Positions 44,262 to 56,238 of a stretch of DNA of 64,000 nucleotides are shown here, piece by piece. The stretch comes from Coprinellus micaceus (taxonomy: Eukaryota; Basidiomycota; Agaricomycetes; Agaricales; Psathyrellaceae): positions 1,612,001-1,676,000 of the forward strand of contig OX596342.1 of the NCBI GenBank assembly GCA_951394405.1, given 5' to 3'. Numbering within the stretch: the stretch's first letter is position 1; each line of letters starts with the position of its first letter. The position numbers were made by a program, and so were the translations under genes. Under the pieces are notes generated by a model that saw only the letters and a list, made by a program, of their open reading frames with translations, was not told the origin of the DNA and made no database searches.

Positions 44262-46661
44262 ATGAAGTGGCCAGGTCACCTCAAGGGCGTTCTTCTCGCG
44301 GCCGTTTACTCTCATCTGGCTCATGCTGCCCTCTACAATGGCCTCTCTGAGCTTCCCAAAGACCTTGAGTTCGATTTTATCATTGCGGGGGGTAAGTACG
44401 GTTGGTTCTGGAATTGGAAATGAAGCACTCAAGCCGTCACCTCAGGTGGAACAGCAGGCGCCGTCGTTGCCAACCGCCTGTCCGAAGTGGCAAAGTTCCA
44501 AGTGCTGCTCGTAGAGGCAGGCCCGTCGTGCGTAGCCTGACCACATATAATGCCTACCTAGACTCACGGGGTAGTCATCGCTGACAGAGATCGAGGGATC
44601 CTCAACGTGCAAGTTCCTGGCCTCCAGCCCGCCTTACAAAATAGCGCCTACGACTGGAACTACACCACCGTCCCGCAAGCAGGGCTCAACGAGAGAGCCG
44701 TACCCTACGCTAGAGGCCGACTTCTCGGTGGGAGCAGCTCTATCAGTACGTGTTGATTCACTTCCTCGCTGCTGTTCAGTCCCGGGTAGCTGACAAGAGA
44801 CCAGATTATATGTTCTACACTCGCGGCCCTGCGTCCGACTACGACAGGTGGGCCAATATCACTGGAGATGCGGGTTGGTCGTGGAAGAGCATCAAGCAGT
44901 ATTACCTGAAGGTGTGCAGCGGATAACCCCACGACACCGTCTTACTGTGACGCGATTGTGACCCCAACTTTAGCACGAGAACTGGGCGGAACCTTCGAGT
45001 GGCATCGACACGACAGGCAAATACGACCCTTCAGCGCACGGGAAAGAGGGACCCGTCTCGGTCTCTTCCCCCAGCTATCCTCAGCTTACTACCGACGCTC
45101 GTGTTATAGAGGCGACGAAGCAGCTTGGTCCCGACTTCCAGTTCCAATTAGATCATAATGACGGCTACCCTCTGGGAATCTGTGAACCCCTCCGTCTTTC
45201 CATCCTCAGTGTTCAACAGTTGCTGACGGTTGGCAGGTTGGAACCAGCTCACCATTGACTCGAACGGCAAGCGAAGCAGCTCCGCGAGTTCTTATCTCGC
45301 GGACAAGTACCTCAAGCGCAAGAACCTTCATGTGCTGCTTAACACACACGTTACACGCGTCCTCCCCTCTCCAGGCGTCAAGAACGCATTCAAAACCATC
45401 GAGGTTACCCCTGCAAGAAATGGAAACGCCAGTAAGCTCTCGTATTTCTAATCCTCGCTCTTCTACAGCTGACTCCGTTCCTTTGAACAGCGTCCAAACG
45501 AACCCAGCTGAAAGCTACGAAAGAAGTCATTCTGAGTACAGGAACTGTCGGCTCGACACAAATCCTTCTGAACTCTGGGATCGGTGACAGTGCAGAGCTC
45601 AGTGGTCTGGGTATCAAGTCCTTGGTAAACCTTCCAAGCGTCGGGAAGAATCTAACAGACCATCCGCTTAGCTCGGTGACTTGGAAGGTCAATTCTACGG
45701 AAACGTTCGACGTGTACGTTCAAGTTACTCGCTCCTCCCACTCAGAACGCTAAGGGGGCACTCGTTTCAGATTCATCAATAGTCCAGAAGCTCAGGCTGA
45801 GGCCCTCGAGCAGTGGAAAAAGAATGGAACAGGACCCTGGACCTCTGTTGGAGGCATCAACCAGATTATCTGGCTTCGCGTGCCGGATAATTCTTCGTTG
45901 TGGGACAAGTACTCTGATCCTACATCGTCCAAAGCCTCTCCACACCTCGAGTTTGCAATCACGGTAAGCATCAATGCCCAATATACTCGAGTAACAGGGA
46001 GTCTTGACAAGCGCGGCAGAACAATGCAGGCTTCTCCCAACTCACGGGCGGGAACTTCTTTAGCCTCGGAATGACCATCCCCAATCCTGCGTCCCGTACG
46101 TTTCTGCGCTTTCTCCCCTTCTTTGTCCCTAAGAACAATCCCAGGCGGTACTATTAAATTGCACTCCTCCGACCCCTTCGATAGCCCTCTCATCGACCCC
46201 GCCCTCCTCAGCCACCCCTACGATACAGAAGTCCTCGTGTACGCCGTGCGCCAGGTCCAGCGGTTCCTTACCGCTCCCGCATTCTCCGGCTATGTCCTCG
46301 ACCACGCGTCTCCCTTCACCCCCGCGACTATAAACGACGACGACGAGGTCCTGCGGGTGATACGAGAAATGAGCGCGACGGCCTGGCACCCCGTGGGGAC
46401 GGCTGCGATGACGAAGAAAGGTGCGGGCTGGGGAGTTGTAGATCCCGATTTGAGGGTAAAGGGAGTGAAAGGGTTGAGGGTGGTTGACGCGAGCGTCTTC
46501 GTGAGTCTTCTTTGCCATTTCTTGGCTCTCGAAAGTCGCTGACGTCCGCCCAGCCAGTCATCCCAGCTGCACACACCCAAGCACCGGTCTACGCCATCGC
46601 AGAACGGGCAAGCGATCTGATCAAACGAGCCTGGTCCATCACTAGTGACGGGAAGGCGTAA
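44262..46661 (+). CDS. Secreted GMC oxidoreductase (AA3_2, aryl-alcohol-oxidase-like)
   Basis: FAD oxidase or dehydrogenase of the glucose-methanol-choline family, of the type that feeds hydrogen peroxide to ligninolytic peroxidases or oxidises alcohols and sugars. More than ten exons. A signal peptide (MKWPGHLKGVLLAAVYSHLA) is followed by EFDFIIAGGGTAGAVVANRL with its FAD Rossmann motif. Then come VLLVEAGPS, YARGRLLGGSSSINYM (the GMC signature), and GWNQLTIDSNGKRSSSASSY. The catalytic end is complete: TAWHPVGTAAM carries the first His and PVIPAAHTQAPVYAIAERAS the second. It ends ITSDGKA. The exact substrate cannot be read from sequence. Convergent with the ICMT-like gene. Confidence 0.9.
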
Positions 46662-47176
46662 GCGCCCAAGCTTCGCGCTTCGAGATGCTCATCGTCCCCC
46701 ACTTCGCTCGTTCTAGCGCAATCGAATGCATTCACGCTTGTCTACGTAGGGTCCGGTTTACATATTGTCTCATTGCCCGCACCTTATCCGACTCTGCCGT
46801 CCCCGTGCCCGCGTTTCCATAGCAAGGCGCCTACACTGGCAATTCCGCGCCTCAAGGCGAAGCTTGTATGAGGGAACCCTCGATTGATCGAACCGGACCC
46901 CTAGTGCATCGGTACCTTCGCAAATAACCCTCGATCTCAGCCGGGTGCCTGACAAAAGACCGCTTGAGGTTCGAGCCAAGTTCGTCAGCATTCAGAATCA
47001 TTTTGAGGTCATGAAACAAGTCGTAAATGTACAGGAGAGACAATAACTAGACTGAGGATCCGGAGCGGAGAGAATGCGGATAAGTCATAAGAATACATAG
47101 TCATACTACCTTTTCCACTGCTACTACAACCCGGGCATACTTGTTGAAAGTCCAACCATATCCTAACCATCCGACA
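46662..47176. other. Intergenic between convergent genes
   Basis: About 0.5 kb of 3' flanks of the GMC and ICMT-like genes; nothing else recognised. Confidence 0.4.
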
Positions 47177-48048
47177 TCAAAGCACCCAAGGCACCAGTCT
47201 CCACGGCACTCTCTCCCTATACGCCTCCCACTCCTCGCCAAACGTCTCCTTCAACACCTGATCCTCCGCGCTGACCCTCAAGCACGTTCCTCTAAACGCA
47301 AAGATGCACTTCACACACCAGAACGCCACTAGCAGCATGCCTAGCCACGTCCGAGTGCCCGAAGTGTTCACCCAGGTCGCGTTGGGCGTGAGGAATAGGA
47401 GCGAGGCCCCAGTAAGAGTAATGTAGATCCCTGCGTATGACGGGTGCCGGACCCAAGCATATGGCCCCGACGTGACAAGCTCGTGTTTAGGCCGAATGGT
47501 AATCTCGAACGTGAACAGGGGTCCAAGGGTCCGGAAGCACCTTCCATACCGTACATTCGTTAATGAACGAATGAAGTGGGTAATAGTGTGTGGCTCGGAC
47601 GTACCATAGTCTTAGTACCGTCCCGAACACTATTAGGGTGGCGCCTAAAAGTATAAATGGCGAGCATTCTGTTGCCCATGGCGGGGGATCCCCCGATGTT
47701 CTAGCGTGGAGGCTTGTCCATAAGCATTCGTACCGCCATGGCGAGGTTGCGCGGAGGGCGTAGTATACGGCCGTAACGGATAATTCTGTGGCCACGGCCA
47801 TCCACACCATTGCCTATCGCCTCATGAGCAACCTCCTTACCCCAGCAGCGCGAAAAACAAGTGCACACCTTGCTGCAGAACGTTATATACTGAACGAAAG
47901 TTTCGAAGAGTGTGTTGACATTTTCTTTATGGCGGTAGCATTCTTCTTTCTGAACGGGTGGGTTTGGCGGTGATAGCGAGAGGTGAACGTAGGTGGCTGA
48001 TACGAGGAGAGATGCTGCTTTCAACATAGGCTGCGACCAGTCTTCCAT
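47177..48048 (-). CDS. Isoprenylcysteine carboxyl methyltransferase (ICMT)-like membrane protein
   Basis: ER-membrane enzyme type that methylates the C-terminal isoprenylated cysteine of CaaX proteins such as Ras or mating pheromones. Spliced reading: MEDWSQPMLKAASLLVSATY at the N-terminus, then AMVWMAVATELSVTAVYYAL, GATLIVFGTVLRLW joined across an intron to CFRTLGPLFTFEITIRPKHE, and LVTSGPYAWVRHPSYAGIYI, the core ICMT cofactor motif RHPxYxG. WLGMLLVAFWCVKCIFAFRG and EDQVLKETFGEEWEAYRERV follow, with the conserved E(x)xLxxxFGxEWxxY pattern. Four to six helices are expected. Mushrooms often carry several such genes, so this may not be the main Ste14 enzyme. Confidence 0.85.
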
Positions 48049-50214
48049 GGCCCGAATTTCGGTGTCGTATATGCTGAAAACAGACAGGGACTGAGAGCGG
48101 AGCGCCGGTGATAGCTGCAGTGCTGGTGGTGCGGTAGCAAGAGGGAGCAGATGCCTCGTCACTGATCAACAGTGGCCCTCAGTATATCCAGAGGGGACCA
48201 ACGCTAGCTTGGACAAGCACAAGTGCCGCTGAGTCGAACGCAATGCAAAAGCATCGCACCCCAGCCCGTCGACCCGAGGTTATTTAAAAGCAACAGGCGC
48301 GAGGAAGCATAGCACCAGCCACCAGCCGTAGTAATTGACCAAGGAAATTCAAGAAGGCACGCCCCGATGGATGGCTCAGACAGATAGATAGATAGATGTC
48401 CGTCCGTAGTCAATAGCGTATAGGGTATCATGAATCGCTGGATAGGAATACTCCTTTCGAAGGAAACGAAGGAAAGCCCATGATTCATGATCCCAGACCC
48501 GAATTCGCGATGTACGTCTTGCCAATATGCCACACATGCTCAAAGTTACTATGAGTTCTGCCTCCGAGTCTGCTGGTACACAGCCCCAAACGGGTGCGAG
48601 GCAGAGCCGCGTTGCACACCGTATGGCACTGTGCCTTAGCTTGGCCTGCCCGCGTAACCGCAGCGTCGCATTTAGCAAAGCGAAGGAATGGAACGAAGAG
48701 AAGGCGAGCCTCGAGATCTCCATGGTGTTCCCGAGAGAGTTTCTTTCGTTCGAGAAGCTAGCGGTTTAATGCACATCCGTTCAGGGCGCATGTCCCGGTT
48801 AGGGTTGGCTTGAAGGCCTGCTAACCCTCGGAGAACCCAGTGAGGTCTACCCTAGTCGTTTCGTATCCTGGGTGGGGTTCGCGGAATGGTGTCATGAAGA
48901 GTATCGGAAAGGTCTGGACCACAGTCCATTTGACAACAGAATTTGTTCTGCGGGATGTGCGCTATGCATTAGAACGATGTCAGGACAGAGAAGAGATGGA
49001 CCACACCATGTCGACGCTGACATCCATCGACTAGCCAGCTACCCGGGGAGGGGGGTGGCTTCCAGCGGGTCAGTTGGTCGAAGACGTGGAATATGCACCA
49101 CGGAACGAAGTACATGTGCTGACATCAGTGACGGGTGATGCACCCAGCCGGGGGAAGTTCGCCCATAAGGTCAACGACGAGGACCTGTTGGGAAAGCTTG
49201 GGTTGGGGCGTGCATCAACCTTTCGATGCAATCCACGACGACGTTCGACTGAGGGCTGATTGCCATTCGATGGGGTGAGTATCGCGGGGTCCGGTGGCAA
49301 GCCAGGTAGGTAGCGTTCCAGATGCGAGAAACTTTTAACCTTAGCAGACGTCCTCGAGTCTCTGGAAAAGTATATCGAAAGGGGAAGAGGTTACTCTGGT
49401 AGCGGACAGGCGGCTCACAAATCATTACGCACCTTGTGGAAGCCATGGTCATTGGGCTGACCTAGACTGGACAGGGAACTCGGTGTGGGACACCAAGTGG
49501 CTGGCAGATCCTCTCGAGACGACTGGGCACACATCGTCCATGTTCCGCATTTACGACATCTAGATCGAGTATAGTGTTGTATGCCGCACGTACTAGTGTG
49601 GTCGTATTCATCCCCACCCTTACGAATCGCAACTCTCGCTGATTTGGTGCTCGAGACCTGGAGAAGAAAGAAGTCAAAGTGGTCAGAAGCAGATTCCACC
49701 GCTCGAGCATGGAGATAACGGTGATCAAAATCGAAGATATTCCAACGCTACAGCGGGCCGTCTCTTGACCGGCGGGGGTCCCTCAACCTCGAGCTCCTCT
49801 GCTTCGCCTCCCCCGGTCGCCACAAACTGACATCTCCAGACAGCTTTTAAATCGGGCATCGAAGCTGGAACGGGTTCGGGAGTGGCATGAGCGTCAAATG
49901 CGTTTCTAGGCGAGGACAGACGTACGCGGGTGTAGGGAGGATGGAGGATGGTGTTCGGGAGAATGTCGGAGGGACCAAGGAGGGGATCCCGCCTCAAACC
50001 CCACGACGCTGGCGACCCAAATCAAAAAGACGCCCTGTGATCGACCTAAGACGGGTGCAAACCGATTTTAGCGACACCCAGAAGGCACCGCGAGAATAAC
50101 ATGTCTTGGGGAAAGCGAAACATACGACCAGGAAACCTCCCACAGTCGCGATGGATAAAAACATGTAAAAGATCCACCAGGACGCACGATACGACGACCC
50201 CAGCCTTCCAAAGA
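48049..50214. other. Long intergenic region
   Basis: About 2.2 kb. It holds a GATA tetranucleotide repeat (48382-48397) and, near the right end, ATAAAAA about 60 bases before the esterase start. Minus-strand frames at 49415-49997 are moderately long but have no domain, no signal peptide and no splice logic I trust; a small unknown gene there cannot be excluded. Confidence 0.4.
48382..48397. repeat. GATA tetranucleotide microsatellite
   Basis: Four tandem GATA units in an otherwise non-repetitive intergenic region. Confidence 0.6.
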
Positions 50215-51305
50215 ATGCGTTTCTCCACCGTCACCGTGCTTCTGGCCCTCGCTTCGGGATCATTGGGAGCAGGGATCCGCCCACAGCAGATCAAGAACCT
50301 AGTGACCTTCGGCGACAGCTACACCAGTGTCGACTGGTCCGCGAACGGGGGCACACCATGGCCTGTCTACGCAGCAGGCTACGCTGGGGTTGGCCTGTAC
50401 CCGTACGCTAAAGCAGGCGCGACGTGCTCGAACAACCTCACCTATCGGCCGTTCCCGCCTCTGTCCGAAAGCCAGGTTCCGACATACCTCGCAGAGAAGG
50501 CCAATGGGACCGTAAAAGGATCGCCACAGGATACGGTGTACACGCTCTGGATCGGGACGAACGACCTCGGCGCCAACGCGCTCCTCACAGGGAACCCTGG
50601 TTCCAAAGCCTCTTTGTCCCAGGTGACCGACTGCATGGTCAAGTGGGTGAACACCCTGTACCAGAGTGGCGTCCGAAACTTCATATTCCAGAACGTAAGT
50701 CCTTCGCCGAACTTGGGCGTCGAGTGTAATTGAAAGGCTCGCAGATGATCCCACTAGAAACGACGCCGGTTTACGCTGCAACGTCTTGGACGGGCAGGTA
50801 CTGGACCGCCCAGCGTAACACCACCGAATGGAGCGTCTTTATGCGCGAGCTTGTGTTGTCAGGAAATGAGTTGACCAAGCTCAAGCTCCAGAACCTTGCG
50901 CCCAGGCTGCGTGGGGCGAATATTGGTGAGCGAGAACAATAGGAACGACGAAGGCACGAAGCTCACCGATTAATAGCGCTCTTCGACTCGCATTCTCTCT
51001 TCGCCGACATGTATGCAAACCCCAAATCCTATCTGAACGGCACCGCCCCTACCAACGTCACTGGGGCCGTCGACACCTGCGTCTATGAGCTCAATGCGGA
51101 TACTCCATCGAGCTGCGTCGTCGTGCAAGGCAATGACAGAGACAGTTACTTGTGGTACGTCGTGTCTGTTGCATTGGACCCTTCCTCTGACGGCAGAACA
51201 GGTACGATGAGCTTCATCCGAGCGAACAGGCCAGCCGTATCGTCGCGCGCGAGATTGCAAACATCGTTCAGGGCAAATCTAGCCGTTGGGCGACATGGTT
51301 GTAGC
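50215..51305 (+). CDS. Secreted GDSL/SGNH esterase, carbohydrate esterase family 16 type
   Basis: Extracellular esterase, in this family usually an acetylesterase acting on acetylated xylan oligomers. The signal peptide MRFSTVTVLLALASGSLGAG was used to choose this start over an upstream in-frame ATG (50101). SGNH blocks are visible: block I NLVTFGDSYTSVDW with the catalytic Ser, an Asn-containing region AGATCSNNLTYRPFPPLSES, block III WIGTNDLG, and block V YDELHPSEQASRIVAREIA with the Asp-x-x-His pair. Four exons; the last splice falls just before YDELHPS. It ends SSRWATWL. Several Asn glycosylation sites (NGT, NTT, NVT) fit secretion. Followed on the same strand by the GGA-type gene. Confidence 0.9.
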
Positions 51306-51661
51306 TGGTTGTAGTCGTTCCTTTGTCAATTCCTTGGAAATAAAGTGCATATACCGGTCTTTACTGGAGTCTGTTGCCCGTCGTGCTCGCCTACACAGGA
51401 TATCTTCGTCGCGCGTCGAGCGTTCTGTGACTTTCCAAAGACGCCCTAGAACATGAGCAAGAGATACATTCAAGACCACTGCGTGGTGGAAGAACAAAGG
51501 GCGTGGGTCACAGCTGCGGCTTGATCAAGACCGCCGGCGACGGCAACGAACCTGATACGGCGTGAATGCTGTGCTCCTCGGCGCTCTCACCATCTCGCCG
51601 TCGCCGATACCCTCTTTCTCCTCGTCTTCCTTCACATTTCCACCCTGTCTCGGTATTTATC
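51306..51661. other. Short intergenic region
   Basis: Between two plus-strand genes; pyrimidine-rich just before the GGA start. Nothing else seen. Confidence 0.4.
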
Positions 51662-53408
51662 ATGCTGCACAGTCCGACAGGCACCAGTTGGACCAAGGCA
51701 TCGCCGGTGGAGGTCCTGGTGACCAGGGCCTGTGATCCATCGCTCCCAGAGCCGAACTATGCCTCGCACTTGGAGGTGGCGGAATATGTCAATAACAAAA
51801 AGGCCAATACGTACGAGCCAATTATTTTATAGGGCGCCGACGAGGGGGATGCGATCTAATGTCCGTTATCTATAGTCCAAGAGAAGCAGCGATGACCATC
51901 GCCCGACTGGGCAACCACCGCAACCCCCACGTCGCCATCCTCGCCCTCGCTCTTCTCGATACCCTAGTCCAATCGTGCGGATACCCCTTCCATCTCCAAA
52001 TCTCGACCAAAGAGTTTCTCAATGAACTGGTCCGCCGCTTCCCTGAACGACCTCCACCCTTTCCCGGCCCAGTGATGTCCAGAATACTCGAGCTGATCCA
52101 CACCTGGAAGGAGACTATATGCACAGAATCCAGATGGAAAGAAGATCTAGGGAACATCAGGGACATGCACAGGCTGTTGACGTTCAAGGGATATCGGTTC
52201 AGGGACCTCGGTCGACAACAGCCAGCGGTAGCTGCTGCCGCGGTACGTGATATCGTCACAGGACACGTATGCCTGGCTGACGATAACTGTAGAATTTGAA
52301 GACTGCGGAAGAGCTAGAGGAGGAAGACAGGGCGGCGCAGTCCGCAAAGCTGCAGGAACTCATTCGCAGGGGCACTCCTCGGGATCTGGCTGCAGCACAG
52401 GAGATCATGAAATCGCTAGCTGGCGCTAACCCAGATGCTAAGCCCGACTATCGCGGCCAGGCTCTGACAGAACTTAACAAGCTGGAGCAGAAAGTCATTT
52501 TGCTCAATGAGATGCTCGATAATGTAGATGTCAACCGCGGCGAGAAGTTTGTGAGCGGGGATGCCTACGATGTGCGTGTTGTGTGTGTATCTTATCTGGG
52601 GAGCCCACTAACAGCGCTCAAAACACAGCAAGTATCATCGATCCTCAAGGCTGCACGCCCAAAGATTCAGAAATGGATTTCGGACGCTCAGAACGATGAT
52701 CCTGAGTCTCTCGACACATTCCTCCAGATCAACGACCAAATCAACAATGTCATGAACCGTTATGAAGCCTTCAAGAAAGGCGACTACTCGGTCGCTGCCA
52801 ATCCAATACCCGTAGAGCTCCAAGCCGGCTCCTCACAAGGGCAGTCCCTGATCGATTTCGACGACGACGCTGCTGGCCGGGCTCCTATCGGTGGTGGTAC
52901 CAGCACAGCGAATGACCTCCTTGCCGAGCTATTTTCCTCCCCCTCTCCTCCCCAACCCCATGCCGCCATCAACCAACCTTCCATCGTTTCGCCCTTCACC
53001 GCCGCATTTGGAGCAGCCAGTGGCGCACCTTCCTTCGGATCGTTCGGTGCACCTCAACAACCCGCCCAAGGTTTCGCCCCACAGCCCGCAGCACCTCAAC
53101 CGCAGCATGCAGCGTCCAATGGCGGAGGGATTCCGGGCCACTATGCAAGCAACACCTTCTTTGGAATGGCAAATTCCCTTCCCCAGGCCACTGCTACACC
53201 GCCAGCTGCCATTCGCCTGGGTGGTACCCCGATTGCCGGCTCGTCATCGTCAACACCAAGTCAATTCAACGCTAGTCCCTTCGCCCAACCGATGGTCCCA
53301 CAGCAATCCGCGTTCGGTGCTGCCCAACCTCCACAAGGCCAGGCACCCGCACCCGCATCTCAACAGAAGCAGAAGGATCCTTTTGCAGACTTGGCCGGGC
53401 TTTTCTAG
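51662..53408 (+). CDS. GGA-type clathrin adaptor (VHS + GAT domains) lacking the ear domain
   Basis: Arf-dependent adaptor for sorting between the trans-Golgi network and endosomes. The VHS domain is very close to yeast Gga proteins: SLPEPNYASHLEVAEYVNNK, splice to PREAAMTIARLGNHRNPHVA, ALALLDTLVQSCGYPFHLQI, STKEFLNELVRRFPERPPPF and WKEDLGNIRDMHRLLTFKGY. A GAT domain follows (LNKLEQKVILLNEMLDNVDV, then SSILKAARPKIQKWISDAQN). The hinge has a clathrin-box-like LIDFDDD and DLLAELF. The rest is Pro/Ala/Gln-rich and ends QKQKDPFADLAGLF. The gamma-adaptin ear found at the C-terminus of yeast Gga1/2 is absent; a DPF motif stands near the end instead. Confidence 0.9.
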
Positions 53409-54238
53409 AAGTTCAGTATGTGTCGACGTCAGTTCTGAAGTTGATAGGGGTACGGTCATGTTCGTGTAGTGGGTCATCTCAATGTGTGTATTAACTATGT
53501 ATTGGAACACTTCCCTTCCGCGTTACGAGATCTTCGTGAGAGTGTGCGTAGCTCGGGTGTGCGAAGTAAGGTGAATGAATTACTAGATCTGTCGCGATCG
53601 ACGGATCAGGCTGTGGGCGTCAAAGCAAGCGCGCTGATGAGTTGCTTTGATCGTGAGTTGCTTTGTCTCCCTCTTCCACCAGGTTCTGACCCCGAATCAA
53701 GTTTTATTACTGCTTCAGGAATCAATTCTCAGCTACTACTTGCGGTTGTCACGAGGGCACCCCTTTCCTGCCTTACAGGGAAATTCCGGTCAAAGCCCAG
53801 CGTGCCTTTCATCAAAATTGCAGGGCAACCACCTCGAGGTCGGACAAAGCTTTCGATTGTTCTTTGGACAACTACCAAACCCAGTAATTTTTCAAAAAGT
53901 GGGTGGAAACCAATCCGCCAGGATTTCCCTGCAAAGGAAAGTGAGCGGGCGATGTCCCGTGGAATCTCCTTTGAAGGAAAGCCCGCCACTCGTCCTCCCA
54001 TACTGGGGAATTTTCAATCCCTCCTCGAGAACCAATCCACCGTTTTTTTGAAGAGTATTAAACTGGGGGCTCGGACGGGGGGATTTGTCTCCCAGACATC
54101 CTCCTGATCTCCTTCTGAGCCCCCTCCCGCCCTCCGCACTTGTCCCAACAACCCCCACCGTCCCCCGCCCCCTACTTTCCATCGACGAGCCATTCCTCTG
54201 CCAATTCACACAATTGACACCAAGTGCCATTAGTCATC
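53409..54238. other. Intergenic region with pyrimidine-rich leader
   Basis: About 0.8 kb. The last 130 bases are strongly C/T-rich, which fits the 5' leader of the zinc finger gene. The long plus-strand frame at 53469-54107 has no family feature and is treated as chance. Confidence 0.45.
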
Positions 54239-55751
54239 ATGCCTGCCAGCCGATCGGTAAGTGGGCTCTTGTTGTTTTCACTACATTATTTGTTACTGAC
54301 CTCTAACTCTATTGTTCTCCTTGTAGTCCCCTGCCAATCGTCGGGTTACTCCCACCGACACTGAATGCCCAGTATGTCACAAGGTGATCAACCGGGCCGC
54401 CGACCTCAAGCGCCACATGAAAAACCATGACCCAAACGCTGAGTGAGTAAATTCTTATCTTCTTCCGCGATGACACTTTACTCACTTTCCGTTTAGGAGG
54501 TTCGGATGCACTGAACCGGGTTGCTCCTACTCTACTCTGCAGAAGAGCAACCTAAAAACCCACCAGAACCAGCACAGCAAGTCGAAGCCTCACGCTTGCC
54601 CTGATTGTCCCTTCACGACCTCGGATCCTGGCGCCCTCACTCGCCACCGCGAGAGGAGGCACGAGTACGACCCTTTTGGCCGCAGGGCCGCAAAGAGGGA
54701 AGTAGAGGAGGAGGAGGAATACAAGGGTTTCAAGCCTTATAAGAAGCCTCGCACTTCTACTCGCCGCAACGCCCCCACTCCCGAAGCTCCCGCCGCTGGG
54801 CCTTCGAACCACGCCACCGCACTGGAGACCCCTCCCATTGCTACTCTCGAACAGTGGGCCGAGGGTGCCTCCTCCGACTCTTCCGACGCCGAGTCTGTTA
54901 AGACAGACCAGTTTTATCCATCTTCCGTCAGCTCTGAAGGGTACGATAACTTTGCCGGACTCATCGCCATGACGCCTCAGCCTCAGACGCCTCCCCCTTC
55001 CCAGCTCTTCCTCTCCTCGCCCGCCCCTCAACAGGTTCCCGAGTTCAAATTCGAGAGCAACGCCGAGTTCCCAAGCTTAAACCCGTCCGTCCTCATCAAG
55101 TCCGAGGCCCCTGAACCCACCACGCTTCGCACCAACCGCTTCGTTCCTTACGATAAATCGATGAAGGGGCAGCGGAGCAAGGAGCTCAAGGATGAAGCCA
55201 AGCCGTCTGAGAATCCTCACCCCTTTCCCGTCTACGAAAATGCCGTCGCTGGACCTTCAAACCACATCACGCACGAACGTTCCACCCTCCCAGTCTCCGA
55301 GGCATCCTCCTCTTCCTCCCCTTATTCCGCGTACAGTGACATCCAACAGGCCTATTACTTCTTCGACCAGAGCGCTGCTGGGCAAGACTTTGGGTTCGAT
55401 TCCGATAGTACTTCCTCGGAATGCACAGATGGGGAAGATGCCGAACCTTTGGACTACTTCACCAAGGGACAGAGCTCCCTTCTCGACTTTGCCCAGCCCC
55501 AATCCCCCAGGTCTGACAGTGGCTCCGAAACCGGCCCCACCTTCGCGAGCTCGCAGGTAGACAGCCCCCTCCCTTCCAGCCACATGAAGCTACCTTTTCA
55601 CAACGCTTGGGCCGGAGATTTTATGTACCCCCAGGAACCCTCTCTATACCTCGTGCCCGAAGGACACTACGACGCCGGCCACACTGATTTATTCCCATTG
55701 GATCCCCTGCTCACAAACTACTCCGACCGTTTCGGGGTCGCTCGTTTCTAA
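54239..55751 (+). CDS. C2H2 zinc finger transcription factor
   Basis: Probable nuclear DNA-binding regulator. Three exons; the first encodes only MPASRS. Three C2H2 fingers sit close together near the N-terminus: CPVCHKVINRAADLKRHMKN-H, FGCTEPGCSYSTLQKSNLKT followed by HQNQH, and HACPDCPFTTSDPGALTRHR ending RRH. A basic patch (GRRAAKRE, PYKKPRTSTRR) may be a nuclear localisation signal. The remaining about 370 residues are rich in Ser, Pro, Glu and Asp, typical of an activation region, and end TNYSDRFGVARF. Targets unknown. It is preceded by a pyrimidine-rich leader and followed by a pyrimidine-rich 3' region. Confidence 0.9.
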
Positions 55752-56238
55752 ACGAATCTTTTCTCGACACTCCTATGCCCCATTTCTCCCTCTATATGCT
55801 ACTCCACTCTCCTCAGCCTCACGTTTTGCTTTCCCCATACCTCATACTACCCCCTTCTCTCACTCGAGCATCCCCTCTGCATTTTGGATATTTCGCTTTA
55901 GACACATCGGACACTTCATCATCATCACATTCTGGCTCACCTTCAAGTTGCATTTGTTCGTTGACTGTACCATTAGACACACTTTACATTCTTCGGATCC
56001 TACATTCGCATTTCCAGAACACTTCATTGTACATTAGACATCATTTCTCCCCAGGAGAACATTCTGCATTCTCTCTCGACTCTAGCATTGTTATGTACTT
56101 GCACTCGAAATCAGAAGCACATTTGAAGGGACCTTAGCCCTACTAGCTCAATATCCGTGTGATTACATGCCACTGTGAGACGTGGTCAGAGGACGATGAT
56201 TGAGAGGGTGAGCCGGCAAGCTTTGGTCAATGAAGGGG
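55752..56238. other. 3' flanks of convergent genes
   Basis: T/C-rich sequence, probably the 3' untranslated region of the zinc finger gene, then the 3' end of the minus-strand unknown gene. No other feature. Confidence 0.4.

Noticed and set aside
49415..49997. Possible small unknown gene on the minus strand
   Set aside because: Two frames of about 90 residues without convincing splice sites or domain.
53469..54107. Plus-strand frame of 212 residues
   Set aside because: Sits in the promoter and leader of the C2H2 gene and has no recognisable feature.
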